Of a stretch of 64,000 nucleotides of DNA, positions 43,704 through 55,020 are shown piece by piece. Positions within the stretch are counted from its first letter, which is position 1, and the number at the start of each line of letters is the position of its first letter. The stretch is from NCBI GenBank assembly GCA_033558025.1, contig JAUCEF010000014.1, positions 2,790,001 through 2,854,000 on the forward strand. The letters are read 5' to 3'. The translations under genes and the position numbers were made by a program. This DNA comes from Phytophthora sp. 'mugwort' (Eukaryota; Oomycota; Peronosporomycetes; Peronosporales; Peronosporaceae). A model generated the notes under the pieces. The model was given only the letters and a program-made list of their open reading frames with translations, had not been told where the DNA came from and did not search any database.

Positions 43704-45115
43704 ATGGCGGACACGAGGGACAACTACGACGACGTCTGGACCAAGTACTTCGACTCGAAGGAGGACCTGGCGTTGCCTAATGGGGACGTGAGTAGGATGA
43801 TAATGGGCTGCATCGCACAGGATCTTGTACTGATACATGTTGTGTTCTCGCCCTGCTCAAAGACATTCCGCGTGTACCGCGCAGGCTCGCAGGGCCCCCA
43901 CGTGGTGCTGCTGCACGGCGGAGGCTACACGTCCATGACCTGGTGTCTCGTTACAGTACGGATTATTGTAGTGGACGCCGTATAGATGACATGAGAGTAA
44001 TCCTTTGTCTGGTTTATAGGCGATGCTGAAGGAGACGTGCACAGTGCACGCCTTTGACCTCCGAGGCCACGGACAGACCCATACGACCCACGACGACGAT
44101 CTGTCTATTGACACGTTGGTGGAAGACACGCTACATATCCTGAACCACGTGATCCCTCCCATGGCTGAGGGAGCGTCGGATCCAGGGAACCCACAGACCG
44201 TTCTCGTCGGCCACAGGTGCGTCAATTGTTACGTTGAGTTGGTGGCTGTGAGCGTTTTCACTGAAAGTTGCTATCGCCTATTTGACGGCAGTTTGGGTGG
44301 TGCACTTGCTGTTCGTGTTGCTGCCGCGGCCAAGGTGCCGACGCTGGTTGGAGTGATGGTGATCGATGTGGTGGAAGGCACGGCCATGGCGTCGCTGAAG
44401 CACATGGGCGCCATCCTTGAAAGGCGTCCGTCTCGTTTCCGCTCCTACAAGGACGCCATCCATTGGGCGCTGCACAGTGGCACTGTTCACAACCCGGAAG
44501 CTGTCGAGGTCTCAATCCCATCTCAGCTGAAACAGCTTGAGGATGGCTCGCTGGTCTGGAAGACGGACTTGGCTAACAGTGCAAAGTACTGGCACGGTAA
44601 GCATCGCTCAGTCGTGCGCTTTATTGACTATAATGCGTATCTAACCGTCGTTACAATTGCCTACAGACTGGTTTATTGGTCTCTCGAAGCAGTTTTTATC
44701 ACTAAAAGAAGCCAAGGTATTGGTGCTCGCAGGTAAGGAGGTAGTCGAGAGGTTAGCACTGTACTAGTAAATGTTTACTTAAGTGGTGCTATCATTTCCC
44801 AACATCGTAGGTTCTGACCGCCTGGACACGGAGCTCATGCGTGGCCAAATGATGGGGAAATTCGAGATGAGGCTCATGTATTCATCAGGACATGCGATCC
44901 AGGAAGATTGCCCGCACGAGGTGGCAAATGCCATCATGGAATTCAGTGGTCGCTGCGCTCGTGTTATAAGTGGGAGCATCTTTGGTCCCAACGGAGCCCC
45001 AAGACAACCGAACGAGGACCTGATCTTGGCAGAACGTCTCGCAAAAGCGCGTGCTATGATCCCGAAAGAAGGTGGTCACCAAGCTGTCCACCCGAATAAG
45101 CTTCCGCCGCAGTAA
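43704..45115 (+). CDS. PPME1: Protein phosphatase methylesterase 1
   Basis: Six exons (43704-43787, 43863-43955, 44020-44216, 44292-44596, 44667-44732, 44811-45115) give 349 residues. The alpha/beta hydrolase has VVLLHGGGYTSMTW (oxyanion loop) and FDLRGHGQT. The nucleophile elbow GHSLGGALAV has its Ser codon split by an intron. Later come KVLVLAGSDRLD (acid loop) and YSSGHAIQEDCP (catalytic His). The enzyme removes the methyl ester from the C-terminal Leu of PP2A catalytic subunit, controlling holoenzyme assembly. Length and motif order agree with the family. Confidence 0.9.
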
Positions 45116-45216
45116 TTATTCCCTAATCGTTGTGTATTTGCTGTGTAATTGTCTCCTCGATGAGGCTTACAAGTATGGTAGGCAGGTAGCAATTGCGAAG
45201 AAAGCCCTTTTAACCT

Positions 45217-46428
45217 CTAAACGCATAAAACGTTGAATGTTTGCACAGACCGCGCCACAAAGTGCCGGCCTCCAGAGTGTATCAGCTGCGTGTTCTTGGT
45301 ATCGATAGCGATTTCATGTGCCAACTCATCGGTCGTGGATCGACGCTCTTTTTTGGCAGCGACGGGCTTGATGGCAAACCGACTGTCACCGTAGACGAAG
45401 ACGGAGCCCACCACGAGGAACACGCCACAGTAGAATGAGAATGTGGCCGTCTGGTCGAACATGTAGTTGGAAATGATGCACGACAAGATGAGCGAGAAGG
45501 AAGTGCCGAAGTTCTTGACGATGTTGTCTGAGTAGCGCACGACGGCAGCGATCGTAAGGCCACCGACAGCCTGCAGAAGAATGACAGCGAAGACTGCCGG
45601 ATGGAAGCCATAGAAGAATCCGTTCGTCCACACTTCGCCGATGTTGCGCACGAGATCGAAGCAGGTGACGCCCACTGAGATGGCGGACAGCTGCAAGTTT
45701 CGCGTCCAAAGTGGGTCGAGCGTCTGCTGCGTCTGGACGCCCTTGTGCGACTTCATGACGCGCTCAAAGTAGGCCGCTGCAAGGCCCGAGTTCACTGCCA
45801 ATCCGAGCATGATACAGATACCGATGAATCGCTTGCTGCTCATCGCCTCGTCCGCGTGTTGCGGTCCACTCGGGAGACGCGAGTACGAACATATGGCCAC
45901 CCCGACCATGAGCGCCACCATGGCGCACCATTGCACTATGCTGAAGCGACGGTGCAGCAATACGAGCATGAACAAGGCGGTGGTGATAATCTTGAGCTGG
46001 TAAACGATCTGATACGTGGCAACGTCCACGTAGTCGTAAGCGACAAGCGCGAACATGTTCTGCAGCGCGTAGAGGAACGCGAGTACCGCCATCTTTGTGA
46101 GCCCCTTCTTGTCGGCAAATACCTCGATCTGCAGTGTACGCACGGACGCCTTGATGTTGCCACGCTTGGTCTTGAGCAACATAAGGTAGCACAACAAAAA
46201 CTTGAACAGCTCCACGAGCAACACCACGGAGCTGGGTCTGTACTTAGGTCCGGCCTTGGCGCGCGAGTACTTGGACACGATGGAGAGAGCCGTATTCTGT
46301 AACACGAGCATCACGAAGCTCAGATGCTTGAGCGAGATCCCCATGGCGGCTGTAGCTGCGCAGGGAAGGACGAACAATGAGGAGGGCGTCCGTCTTCCGT
46401 TACCGCACTTCTGACTGACGCGGGCCAA
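45217..46428 (-). CDS. SLC35A-type nucleotide-sugar transporter
   Basis: The 403-residue ORF has about ten hydrophobic spans. Typical family stretches are KYRPSSVVLLVELFKFLLCY, LYALQNMFALVAYDYVDVAT, TYQIVYQLKIITTALFMLVL, SGLAAAYFERVMK and LQAVGGLTIAAVVRYSDNIVKNF. These are landmarks of UDP-galactose/UDP-GlcNAc/CMP-sialic-acid transporters in the Golgi. The Met at GISLKHLSF (about 46344) is the likelier start, since the preceding residues are not hydrophobic family sequence. Substrate cannot be read from the sequence. Confidence 0.88.
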   Translation of the reverse strand: MARVSQKCGNGRRTPSSLFVLPCAATAAMGISLKHLSFVMLVLQNTALSIVSKYSRAKAGPKYRPSSVVLLVELFKFLLCYLMLLKTKRGNIKASVRTLQIEVFADKKGLTKMAVLAFLYALQNMFALVAYDYVDVATYQIVYQLKIITTALFMLVLLHRRFSIVQWCAMVALMVGVAICSYSRLPSGPQHADEAMSSKRFIGICIMLGLAVNSGLAAAYFERVMKSHKGVQTQQTLDPLWTRNLQLSAISVGVTCFDLVRNIGEVWTNGFFYGFHPAVFAVILLQAVGGLTIAAVVRYSDNIVKNFGTSFSLILSCIISNYMFDQTATFSFYCGVFLVVGSVFVYGDSRFAIKPVAAKKERRSTTDELAHEIAIDTKNTQLIHSGGRHFVARSVQTFNVLCV

Positions 46429-46595
46429 ATTGGGATATGCACTTCGAAATCCAATACATATTTTGAGTTTGTTGAAGGCATTTGCATAGGATAAATAGGG
46501 ACGGAGAATTTCATACTAGCCAATCAACAGTGAGTACGTCTCTGTATATCGTACCGTCGTTAGCGACGGATCCACCGTTTGAAGCAGAAGAAGAC

Positions 46596-47559
46596 ATGTC
46601 GTCGGGGTTCGGCGAGGTCAGCGGCTATCTGCTGTGTGGAGGCTTTATACTCATAACTGACGCTCTTCGGTGCATGTACTGTGGTCGTCGTAGCTGGTGC
46701 TGGTGATCGGGGACAGCCACATCCCGACCCGGGCCTCAGAGATTCCTGAGAAGTTCCAGAAGATGCTTGTGTGTATTGTGTGATAGCTGAATGGTTTCCT
46801 TGGTGCTGATGTCGTGTGTTGCGTGAGCAGATCCCCAACAAGATGCAACATGTTCTGTGTACGGGTAACCTGGTGACCAAGGAGCAGTTCGACGAGCTGC
46901 GCAACTTGGCGCCCAACGTTCACGTCGTGGCAGGAGACTGCGACCAGGTGCACAGAGCATGTTAACTTCTAATGCGGTTAGTAGAGCTGTACTGATAGTG
47001 CTGTATGTGTCTTATTACCCCGTTTTACTGCAGGAAGGAGCATACCCGGAGACGAAGGTTATCACGATTGGTCAATTCCGGATCGGGCTCTGTCACGGAC
47101 ACCAGATCGTCCCGTGGGGCGACCAGCACAGTCTCGCAGCTCTGCAGCGAAAGGTACGTGCACGTTGTACGCATATATATTGGCTACATTTTCTCCCTAT
47201 TGACACGTTAATCACCTACTGACACGTTAATCAAACTTCTTCAGATGAACGTAGATATTCTAGTCACTGGCTACACCCACGTGTGAGTTTCGCGTTACGT
47301 TTGATGGGGATTCTAGCACCAGCAATGACACTCAATTGATGATTGTTTCATTGTTTACAGTTCACACATTCGAACGGAACAGGGCAAGTGGTTCATCAAT
47401 CCTGGATCAATAACAGGCGCATTCAGCAGCTCTACAAGTGACGTGTTTCCGAGTTTCATGCTCATGGCGTTGCAGGGGCCCAAGGTCGTGGCCTTTCTTT
47501 ATGAGCTCAAGGGCGACAACGTCATCGTTTCCAAAAGTGAATTTACCAAAGAGACGTAG
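46596..47559 (+). CDS. VPS29: Retromer subunit VPS29
   Basis: Six exons (46596-46616, 46694-46768, 46831-46947, 47034-47153, 47245-47282, 47361-47559) give 189 residues. Motifs are [53 protein letters not shown] and [12 protein letters not shown]. This metallophosphoesterase fold binds VPS35 in the retromer coat, which recycles membrane proteins from endosomes. Metal-site residues look mostly kept, but the family acts as a scaffold. The start lies 168 bp from the divergent transporter ORF. Confidence 0.95.
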
Positions 47560-47793
47560 CATTTGTTGCGTTGTGGGCCGTCAAGCTTCAATGAGGCATT
47601 GCCTTGCGTTTTCTTGTCGACTGTTGCTATTTCTCCGTGTTGAGTGGGGACCATTCATGCTGCAAAAAAGACCAGGAGGACGATCCCTGGTGTGAATCCT
47701 GTGTTGCTGCTACTATGCTACTACTACGTGGGTGTTCAAGAAATGATACTTGGTCCTAGTTTCGTTTTCACTTCAAATCGTGCTGGCTTCCAA

Positions 47794-49716
47794 CTAAGAC
47801 TGACTGAGTTCTGCTTCGAGGTCCTCAAAGAACACAACTGGATCCAAGATGACGGGGTTTGTTACCCGCGGTAATACGCTCACCTTATAAGCCTCATATC
47901 GCCGCCACATTTCGAAGCCCCGCAGCGTATGCTCCATCTCCTTCAATAAGTGCTTGCGTATGGCAGCGTCTTTGCTGCTATTGCTGTTCAGGCTGGAGTT
48001 CGGATCGATTGGTGGAGTAAGACCATTCTCCCGAGACTCAGGTGAGCGTCCAGGTGTAAACAACTCCGAGTAGAATGATTGCAACTTGCGGTGCTGCAAA
48101 CGGTAAACAGTCAGGTGGACTACCGACGCCATCTTGCACCCAAGTGCAGCTAGTCGCATGCTGCCAGCACTCTGGAAAGCGCGGATCGTGCTCTCAATTA
48201 ATGAGGTCGTTTGCGAGAGCGTCATCACGCAGTTGTCGCCGAAGGAGTGAGCCTGCTGCGCGTCATTCTTTTCTTGGTACGCCACCTTAATTTGCTGAAG
48301 TTTGAGTGCGTACTCGAAGAATTTGGCACCGGACCGCAAGTAATATTTGGCCTGCGTCAGTTGTCCTTCAGTGCGCCGTTCACTCGAGCCCCGACGGTTT
48401 CCCTCGTGCTTCAGTTTTCGTGCCTCGTCCATTAGTTTCGTGGACTCGAGACGCAGCTTCTCTACATCACTGCCCGGTGGAAATGTGATCGTAAAGCAAC
48501 CAACAGGTACTGATGGGACAGCAGATTGCAAAGGCTCCTTCTTCACCTCTTCGGGTTGTTGCTTCATATCTTCGGCCTTGACAAGTTTTTCTTTTTTCAC
48601 TGGCTCCTCCTCCTTCTCCTTGGATGTTTCCCCACTTAACTTCTTTTTGCACATCCCACACATTGCCGGTGCACTTGGTGCGACTGAAGCGGAAGACTGC
48701 GTCTTGGGTGTGACGTTATTGACAGACCCATTCGACGATAAAGATGCTGACTTATTTGTGTCCAGGTCCTTGACGTCCGAAGTAGAAGAAGTCTTGCTTT
48801 TGTTTTTGCTGGATTTGCTGGACTTGGTAGACTTACTGTGCTTGCTAGACTTGCTAGACTTGATGGATTTACTGGACTTGCTTGGCTTGTTCGATTTACT
48901 GGAAGAAGCTCCCGTGGGCTCGACAGAAGGAGGTTCTTTCCATGTCACCCGCACTACATCTCCTGTCGCAAGCCTCCGTCGGAACTCTTCGTGCCTTGGT
49001 GATGATTCAGCTTTAAAAACATCCACTGGCGAATCTTTGTTACCTGCATGTCGTACGCTCAGCAAACAGTCTCGTACGTACGTGGACATTTGCTTGTAGT
49101 ACTCCGAGTCCGGGCGATGTCTTTTCCGCGCGCGAACTGCTTTAATCAGGTAGGACGGAGTGTCCTTGCTACTCAATTTGTGGTCATGCGTTGCGGGCGA
49201 AGCTTCGATGTGCACAGGAGGCGTTGCAACAGCAGGCTCCTCCTCTACTTCCATCGCTGTCACACCACGACCTTCGTCTTCATCATCGCTATCCGCAACA
49301 GACAACAAGCTCTCGTCATCCGAATCGTCGGCATCGGACGCGCCTCCACCCGCAGTCGGTAGCACTTTTCCGCGCGAGATAGCAGTCGGGAATCGCAGTT
49401 GTTTGCCCCGACCCACACTGGCTGGCATCACCTCCACCGCCATCGGCGTGACGTCGTGACTGGCGCTCAGGTTGTCGTCGTTATCTTCCTGCTCATCCTC
49501 GGACGACAGCGGCGTGGACGATCCCACATCAGAAGAGGCTACGGAGTCGCCTGAATCGGACTCGGCGTCGTCTCCGCCAGCAGTTCGGCCATGCAGCGCG
49601 GCTTCCTTGCTGGAGATGGCGCGACTGGGCGCGTTCTTCTTCGAGGAGACAAACTTCCGCTTGGCCATCTGGATATAAGGCATGACGAAGAGAGAGAATG
49701 CGACAGATACAGCCAC
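47794..49716 (-). CDS. Nuclear protein with AF4/FMR2-like C-terminal domain
   Basis: The 640-residue ORF has an acidic, Ser-rich N-terminal half (DDNLSAS, DSDDEDEGRG), a basic LIKAVRARKRHRPDSEYYKQ helix and a Ser/Lys repeat tract (residues about 275-305). A CGMCKK motif follows. The last 190 residues (ESTKLMDEARKLKHEGN...QAKYYLRSGAKFFEYAL...) resemble the C-terminal homology domain of AF4/FMR2 (AFF) proteins, scaffolds of the super elongation complex. A role in transcription is inferred from that resemblance. Translation probably starts at the internal Met of MPYIQMAKRKF or MAKRKF. Confidence 0.6.
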   Translation of the reverse strand: MAVSVAFSLFVMPYIQMAKRKFVSSKKNAPSRAISSKEAALHGRTAGGDDAESDSGDSVASSDVGSSTPLSSEDEQEDNDDNLSASHDVTPMAVEVMPASVGRGKQLRFPTAISRGKVLPTAGGGASDADDSDDESLLSVADSDDEDEGRGVTAMEVEEEPAVATPPVHIEASPATHDHKLSSKDTPSYLIKAVRARKRHRPDSEYYKQMSTYVRDCLLSVRHAGNKDSPVDVFKAESSPRHEEFRRRLATGDVVRVTWKEPPSVEPTGASSSKSNKPSKSSKSIKSSKSSKHSKSTKSSKSSKNKSKTSSTSDVKDLDTNKSASLSSNGSVNNVTPKTQSSASVAPSAPAMCGMCKKKLSGETSKEKEEEPVKKEKLVKAEDMKQQPEEVKKEPLQSAVPSVPVGCFTITFPPGSDVEKLRLESTKLMDEARKLKHEGNRRGSSERRTEGQLTQAKYYLRSGAKFFEYALKLQQIKVAYQEKNDAQQAHSFGDNCVMTLSQTTSLIESTIRAFQSAGSMRLAALGCKMASVVHLTVYRLQHRKLQSFYSELFTPGRSPESRENGLTPPIDPNSSLNSNSSKDAAIRKHLLKEMEHTLRGFEMWRRYEAYKVSVLPRVTNPVILDPVVFFEDLEAELSQS

Positions 49717-49860
49717 AGGTCAATACAACATCCATCTCATGACTTTAAGGCACCGGAACGCACCTTTTTCCTAGCTAATTAACGTCTGTCGCGTCTATTT
49801 CGGGTGGAAATGCAGGTCACCAAAGCGGCTTAAGCTGCGTCTTGCGTGTCTTCACTGCAG
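49717..49860. promoter_or_regulatory. Divergent start region with unresolved first exon
   Basis: The CASTOR-like gene needs an upstream exon, because its first long exon has no Met and begins after a CAG acceptor at 49858-49860. An ATG-CAG at 49810-49815 could splice to it but would leave an unusually short intron of about 45 bp. Confidence 0.35.
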
Positions 49861-51987
49861 TTCTGGATCTGTAGCACGTCTCGAGTGGCGCGAGAAGCTT
49901 CAGAGTCGTCCGAGAGCGAGGGGGGACTGGCTGGCGAGGGAGCGGAGACACCCACCGACGCCCTCGCTCGCAATTTTGAAGAGTTTCGGCCCGGTTTACG
50001 CCGCAAGGATACGACGCCAAGAGATCGAGAGGAAGAGAAGCGTAGCGCACGGGGTGATGACTTGCAGCCACCCTGCTGTCGCCTGCCTGGCCTGGCTTGG
50101 AGGGAGCTGTTCCTACTGTCGAGCAACAAGGAGTGGGCCCTGGTAAAACGCAAAAAGCCCCCTGTACCATTTTACCGGTACTATCAGTCGGTGCGTGTTC
50201 GAAGCGGTGTGGTGCACGCCATAACGAGTTCATATGACTGAATCAGCTTTAACAGGTAAAGCAATTCACACAAGCAATTCATGTACCGCAGCTTGTGTTA
50301 TGATAGTCACAGGTGAAAAACGCTCTTAACGGCCGAGTCAAGTACCTTGTGCAGGAGAAGCGACTGACGGACGCCACAGACTCGATGGATATCGTCACCA
50401 CCTCGAACTTCCACGCCACGCTGCTGCCAGGTGCGTCTGTGCATCTACAGCCGCAGACGTCAACGTCCGTACTGACCTGGTGTACATCATGATGCAGGCC
50501 TCGTGAGCGTCGTGTTTGTGCCGGCCGAGCACATCCGCCACGGCAGCTGGCCGCTGCTCAAGTGCGTGAGCTGCTAATGTGCGCGTGTAGAGAGAGCAAA
50601 GCAGACCGATGTGCGGGTCTCGAACTGACGGTGGCTGTCTGTTGTGTGTCTGTTGCCTGCCAGTCTGCTGCTATACAGCGGTTGCAGCTTTGACGAGAAC
50701 GAGGGCGGCTGCATGCGTACCGAGAGCCACGTGTGTCGCTCCGCGCAGACCGAGATCTTCTCCATCGTGTCGGACCGCGAGGGCGCCACGCTGTTCATGG
50801 ATCCCAGCGGCGTCGACATGTTCAAGCGCGCGGTGCGTGGACAATGTCGACTTTATCCACTGAGATGCAGCCGGCTTGATGGAGCTAATGTTGCTTGATG
50901 CATTTATTGCAGGGTATGGTGGACTTGATCACTGTTGCGCCGCAGTCATGGCGAGCGATTCAGGTACCTGAATGTTTTACAGTTGAGACTGATAGTGGGT
51001 GTGGTGGACTAATTGTCATTGCTCTTGCCGTGTTATGCAGATTCACCTGGGGCCGATGGTTGCCGAGTTCCCAGGCGTCGTGAGTTTCCTGTCCAAGCTG
51101 TTAGCCGACGACCACATTAGTATTCTCAACATGAGCACGTACGATACGGACGTTATCTTCGTCCAAGAGCTCCATCTAGAGGCGGCTATTTCGTGTCTGC
51201 AGTCAAAGCTTTCGCGGGGATTGCACGGTTTGAAGGAGGTGCGTTGGATGATGTAGGAAGTGATGTAGACTACTGTTGCTGATAGCCCCCAACTAACATG
51301 AGTTCTCTCACTCAACGGGGTCAAAGGCTAAAGAAGCGGAAAACGCACTGTCAGGCCGTGAACCGGCATCACCAACTGACGCTGCGGAATCCGGCGAGGA
51401 GACGGACGCTCTAGTAAGCGCTTCTCGAGTGGGAGACGGCCAGTATCTCACTGGTGCGATATCTGCTATCTCCATGTCCTCTATTCATTGGGTAGAGTAA
51501 GTTTATACTAACCAGGCGCAATTCTTTTGCAGTGTATCCGGAGTCGTTGGTACTTGTGAGACTTCAGAAGGACGCCCTTCGTGCCAGTGCCTACGGGCTC
51601 ACACAACTCGTACTGTTGTCTACTGGATCAGCGTCAAGTGAAGGTGGAGTCAAACGGCTACGAGAGACGGGTGAGATGTCCTTTTGGTGCTGCTGCGAGA
51701 CGGCTGAGGAGGTGAGCCTCATTATGGACGAGCGTTGCTTGTCATCGTTCGAGGAGGACTCGCTAATCGTATCGCCCGATCGCTGGCGCGCGATCAAGCT
51801 TAGCGGACGTGCATATGGCTTCGATGAGACAGGCGTGGTGGCAGTTATGTCGGGCTGCACCACCGAGACACAGGTACTTAACGTGAGCTGCTTCGGTTCG
51901 AATGTTGCGTTCGTGCTTGACGACATGCTGGACGATGCAATCAAAACGCTATGCTCATCACTGGACATTTCGCGGGTGGAGAGATAA
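49861..51987 (+). CDS. CASTOR/GATSL-like ACT-domain protein
   Basis: Eight exons (49861-50190, 50313-50430, 50498-50561, 50664-50832, 50913-50963, 51041-51238, 51327-51453, 51533-51987) join in frame to 503 residues plus a missing start exon. Blocks AQTEIFSIVSDREGATLF, LADDHISILNMSTYDTDVIF, SLIMDERCLSSF and RWRAIKLSGRAYGFDETGVV align with human CASTOR1. They sit in the same order (ACT1-ACT2 and ACT3-ACT4). CASTOR1 binds arginine and releases GATOR2 to activate mTORC1. The protein is longer than human CASTOR1 (329 residues), with an extra N-terminus. Arginine binding here is unproven. Confidence 0.75.
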
Positions 51988-52317
51988 AGCATTGAGCAAT
52001 TCAGCAAAAAGCCATTTGCACGTGGGTTGTCCATACTGCGAGTACAGGTATACAGTAGGAACTTCGCGATGAGATAGTTAGGGGCGAAGCGATATTGCAG
52101 TGGTCGAACTTTGCCGCTTGGGGTTATTGTCACGGCCTGGTCAAACTTGTTTTGTGGAGAAAAATATCAGAGAAAATCACACTTTGTTCAACAAGTACGT
52201 GTCAAGAGTTTAACAACCATTTGTCGGAGCACCGATCAACGCGGAAGGCTTCGAATGTCAGAAATGCGAGCACCATCTTACACGGCCCCACTGGAGGAGG
52301 TCCTTCAGCGAAACCTA
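51988..52317. other. Intergenic DNA between convergent genes
   Basis: 330 bp downstream of both the CASTOR-like and WW-DysF genes. No feature was recognised. Confidence 0.4.
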
Positions 52318-54656
52318 TCACAGCTCTACGCCCTCCTGCTTCCGCTTTTCCGCAAGCAACATGGTCCGTCTCTCTTTCAATGCACCAAGTTCACTTCTGA
52401 TGTCGTTCCTTCGGGCATTGATCTTGCGTAGAGCGTCGCCCTCAGGTTTCTGCGCTAGACTCTTCGACACAGAAGCTTGCTCCTCCTTCAGCGTCTTTAT
52501 CTTTGCATCAACCTCGCTCAATGCTGTTTCCATCTGCAACAACCACACACGAATAATACGCATAAATATCCCAGTCTAGCAGAGATATTTCCAATCAGGT
52601 GGAGCAACATACCTTCTTTTTGGACTTGAATTTCAGGTCAGCCTTCTTCTCTACCACTTGGTTAAATAGTGCCTTGCTCTCCTCCTCGACGACGAGACGA
52701 TGCTGGCGCACCGCCTCTAGCTTCGCGTGCAGCTGTCGCACTTTGTCCATTTCAGTTTTCAGGTCCTTGGCGACAGGGTCCTGCGAATCCACATTGGCCT
52801 GAGCCTTGTGTTGCTCCAGCCGATTCTTCGCATCCTCAACTGCCGCGGCAAGTTGCTTGTTGTCCCGCTTGTAACGCATGCGCGCAGTTGCAAGAGCTTT
52901 GGCTTTCTCCTCAAGTGCCTGGTTTTGGGCTGCTGTTTCAGCGTTAAGTGCTCGTTGCTCTTCGTTCTACGTATCGAAACAAATCAGTTCCCTGCCTACG
53001 TTTCCATTGTTAAATTAGCGAAATATGAAATACATACCGCCAGCATATCTTTTTCAGTCTATCAGAGTTAATAAAACATATCACAACACCATATCAACAT
53101 TAGAAACCTCTCACGTTCACCTCATTACGCAACATAATTGAGCATCATCCCAAGTTCCGGAACGTACCGCCTCCTTGCGCAAAGCCTCTACTGCAATGCG
53201 ATGCTCCGATACACTTCCTTGAAGGGTTTCATTCTCCGCTTGAATCTTTCTGTACTGCGCCACAAGCGCATCAAACTTCTTCTGTTGCAGGGTAAGTTCC
53301 CTCGTCTGCTTGTCGTGCTGAGCACGAAGGTCTTTTTCCAACGATTTTGAGCGGAGAGTGGCCTCCTTGATCTGCTCCTCCAAGTTCGCAGTTTTCTCGC
53401 GCATTAGCTCTTCTGTGGGTGCATTTGTCACATCGTGTGCGTTCACTAACCACATGACATCCGTCAGACTAATGCTCTGGTAATCCTTTGTGTTGTCCTT
53501 CTTTCCGCGATGAGCAAAGTTCACGTTTACACGAAAACCTGTCTGGGTCTTTTGAGCGGTGCGCATGAATGGGTCGTCATTATCATCCAGCACGTAGTCG
53601 TTGCCTTGCCCGTTGGTCGAATCCGCCCAGTTAGTCGAGGTAGCCGAAGACGCTAAAGATTTGCTGCCAGCTGAATCTGTGGGCGACTGTGGCGCATTTT
53701 CGTCTACAGGCTGGCGGTAACGGATCCAACGACGACGTCGCACTGCATCGGTGGGGTGACGTGAAGCGTGACTAAGATCATCACCGAGCAAGCGTACAAT
53801 TTCCACAAAATCCGCTGCATAAGTCCACCCATCGCGATCCACTGCTGTATAATTCTGGTCAATCTCCCAGTCCGTCACCCACTCGTGACCAACAGGGAGG
53901 TCGCCCTCTGGTTTCTCGTCCTGTCCTGCACCAGGTGCCGCATGGCGATCACTGAAGCTTTTGGGATCCATAGGGTGCAGTTTTCCTTCGAGACGTTCGT
54001 TCTCAAAGATCTCCACGACCACCTGGCCATCGCGATCAACGTCCTGTGAGCCCGACCCTCTCGACTGCGTGCCTGCTTTGCCTCCAGGGGCTGCCGTGGT
54101 ACTCTGCAGTGACGTCTGCAGACTCCTATTGGCCTGGTTGACGAGCGCCACCATGCGCGAGACGCCGAAGAAACCTCCGCCCGCTGCTTTGCCGCTGTTG
54201 GGTGTGTCCAAGCCTGCTATAAGCACAAAACAACAACCAGTGAGACAATGACCACAAGACGCGGATCTAGTGGAGGCAGCGAGCTAGCTCCCGAGGCGGC
54301 GTCTTCGCATACAAGCCCCTACGCTTGGTGTCCGCCCCCGTGGGCCAGTCCCACTGGGTTTGACCCGAGGCAATGTGTAGATAATAATCCCTCCCGGACT
54401 TCCGGCTGCTAACCAGTCGCCACCCCGTGGGCAGAACTTCCGACGAGTTACCTGCAGCTCCTGGTGCGCCTGAACTGGCCGCGTGGTTGGCCGCTGCCAT
54501 GTCCGCAGCGTTCTCCACGCTGCTGTTGCCCGGTAGGAGGCTCCCACCGCCGCTGATGCTGCTCATGGCCGACGCAAAGATGCTGGAGCTCGTGCTTGTG
54601 CCGCCATTGTTGTTGTTGCCCCCAGATGCGCCCAGACGCAGGCGCGAGATCATCAC
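52318..54656 (-). CDS. WW-DysF coiled-coil protein
   Basis: Five exons (54656-54323, 54216-53168, 53058-53038, 52966-52613, 52533-52318) join in frame to 657 residues. After a Gly/Asn/Ser-rich start comes a WW domain (LPTGWRLVSSRKSGRDYYLH, then QTQWDWP). A DysF region follows with VVVEIFENERLEGKL, WVTDWEIDQNYTAVDRDGW, YAADFVEIVR and the closing RRRRWIRYR. Long coiled coil fills the rest. DysF domains occur in dysferlin, peroxin and TECPR proteins; the WW domain suggests binding to a proline-rich partner. Exon 3 is a 21-bp micro-exon. Cellular role is unknown; membrane association is likely from the DysF part. Confidence 0.75.
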
Positions 54657-55020
54657 GGAGAGCGCTCAGTGAGAGGTTGGCGGAGATGGAGACGAGGAGC
54701 GGGCGATGTCGAGCGCGGGGGCCGAGCGACGAACGAGCGTGCACTTCCTCTCGGAGACTTCCTCGATGGATGCCAAGCTCAGATTAGTATGGGCTTTTGT
54801 ATGCATCCAGGAGTGATGGTCTCCATTTCTCCCTACCCCAAACCTAACTATATGTGTCGCACACGATTACTCGGACAGACATGGCTACATCGCCTTCAAG
54901 TGTGCATTCACACCAATGTTTGCTTGCTGTTGGTATGGACATCGATGTATTCTTACTGTATAGGGAACGCTATGTGATGGCTACGGCGTTCCTACCATAA
55001 ACGTTTATCTGGGTAGGGGC
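54657..55020. promoter_or_regulatory. Intergenic upstream region of the WW-DysF gene
   Basis: 364 bp between the start of the WW-DysF gene and the stop of the next transporter, both minus strand. It should hold the WW-DysF promoter; no motif was recognised. Confidence 0.35.

Noticed and set aside
48347..49099. 250-codon plus-strand ORF with Leu/Asp repeats
   Set aside because: It is the antisense of the Ser/Lys-rich tract of the AFF-like gene.
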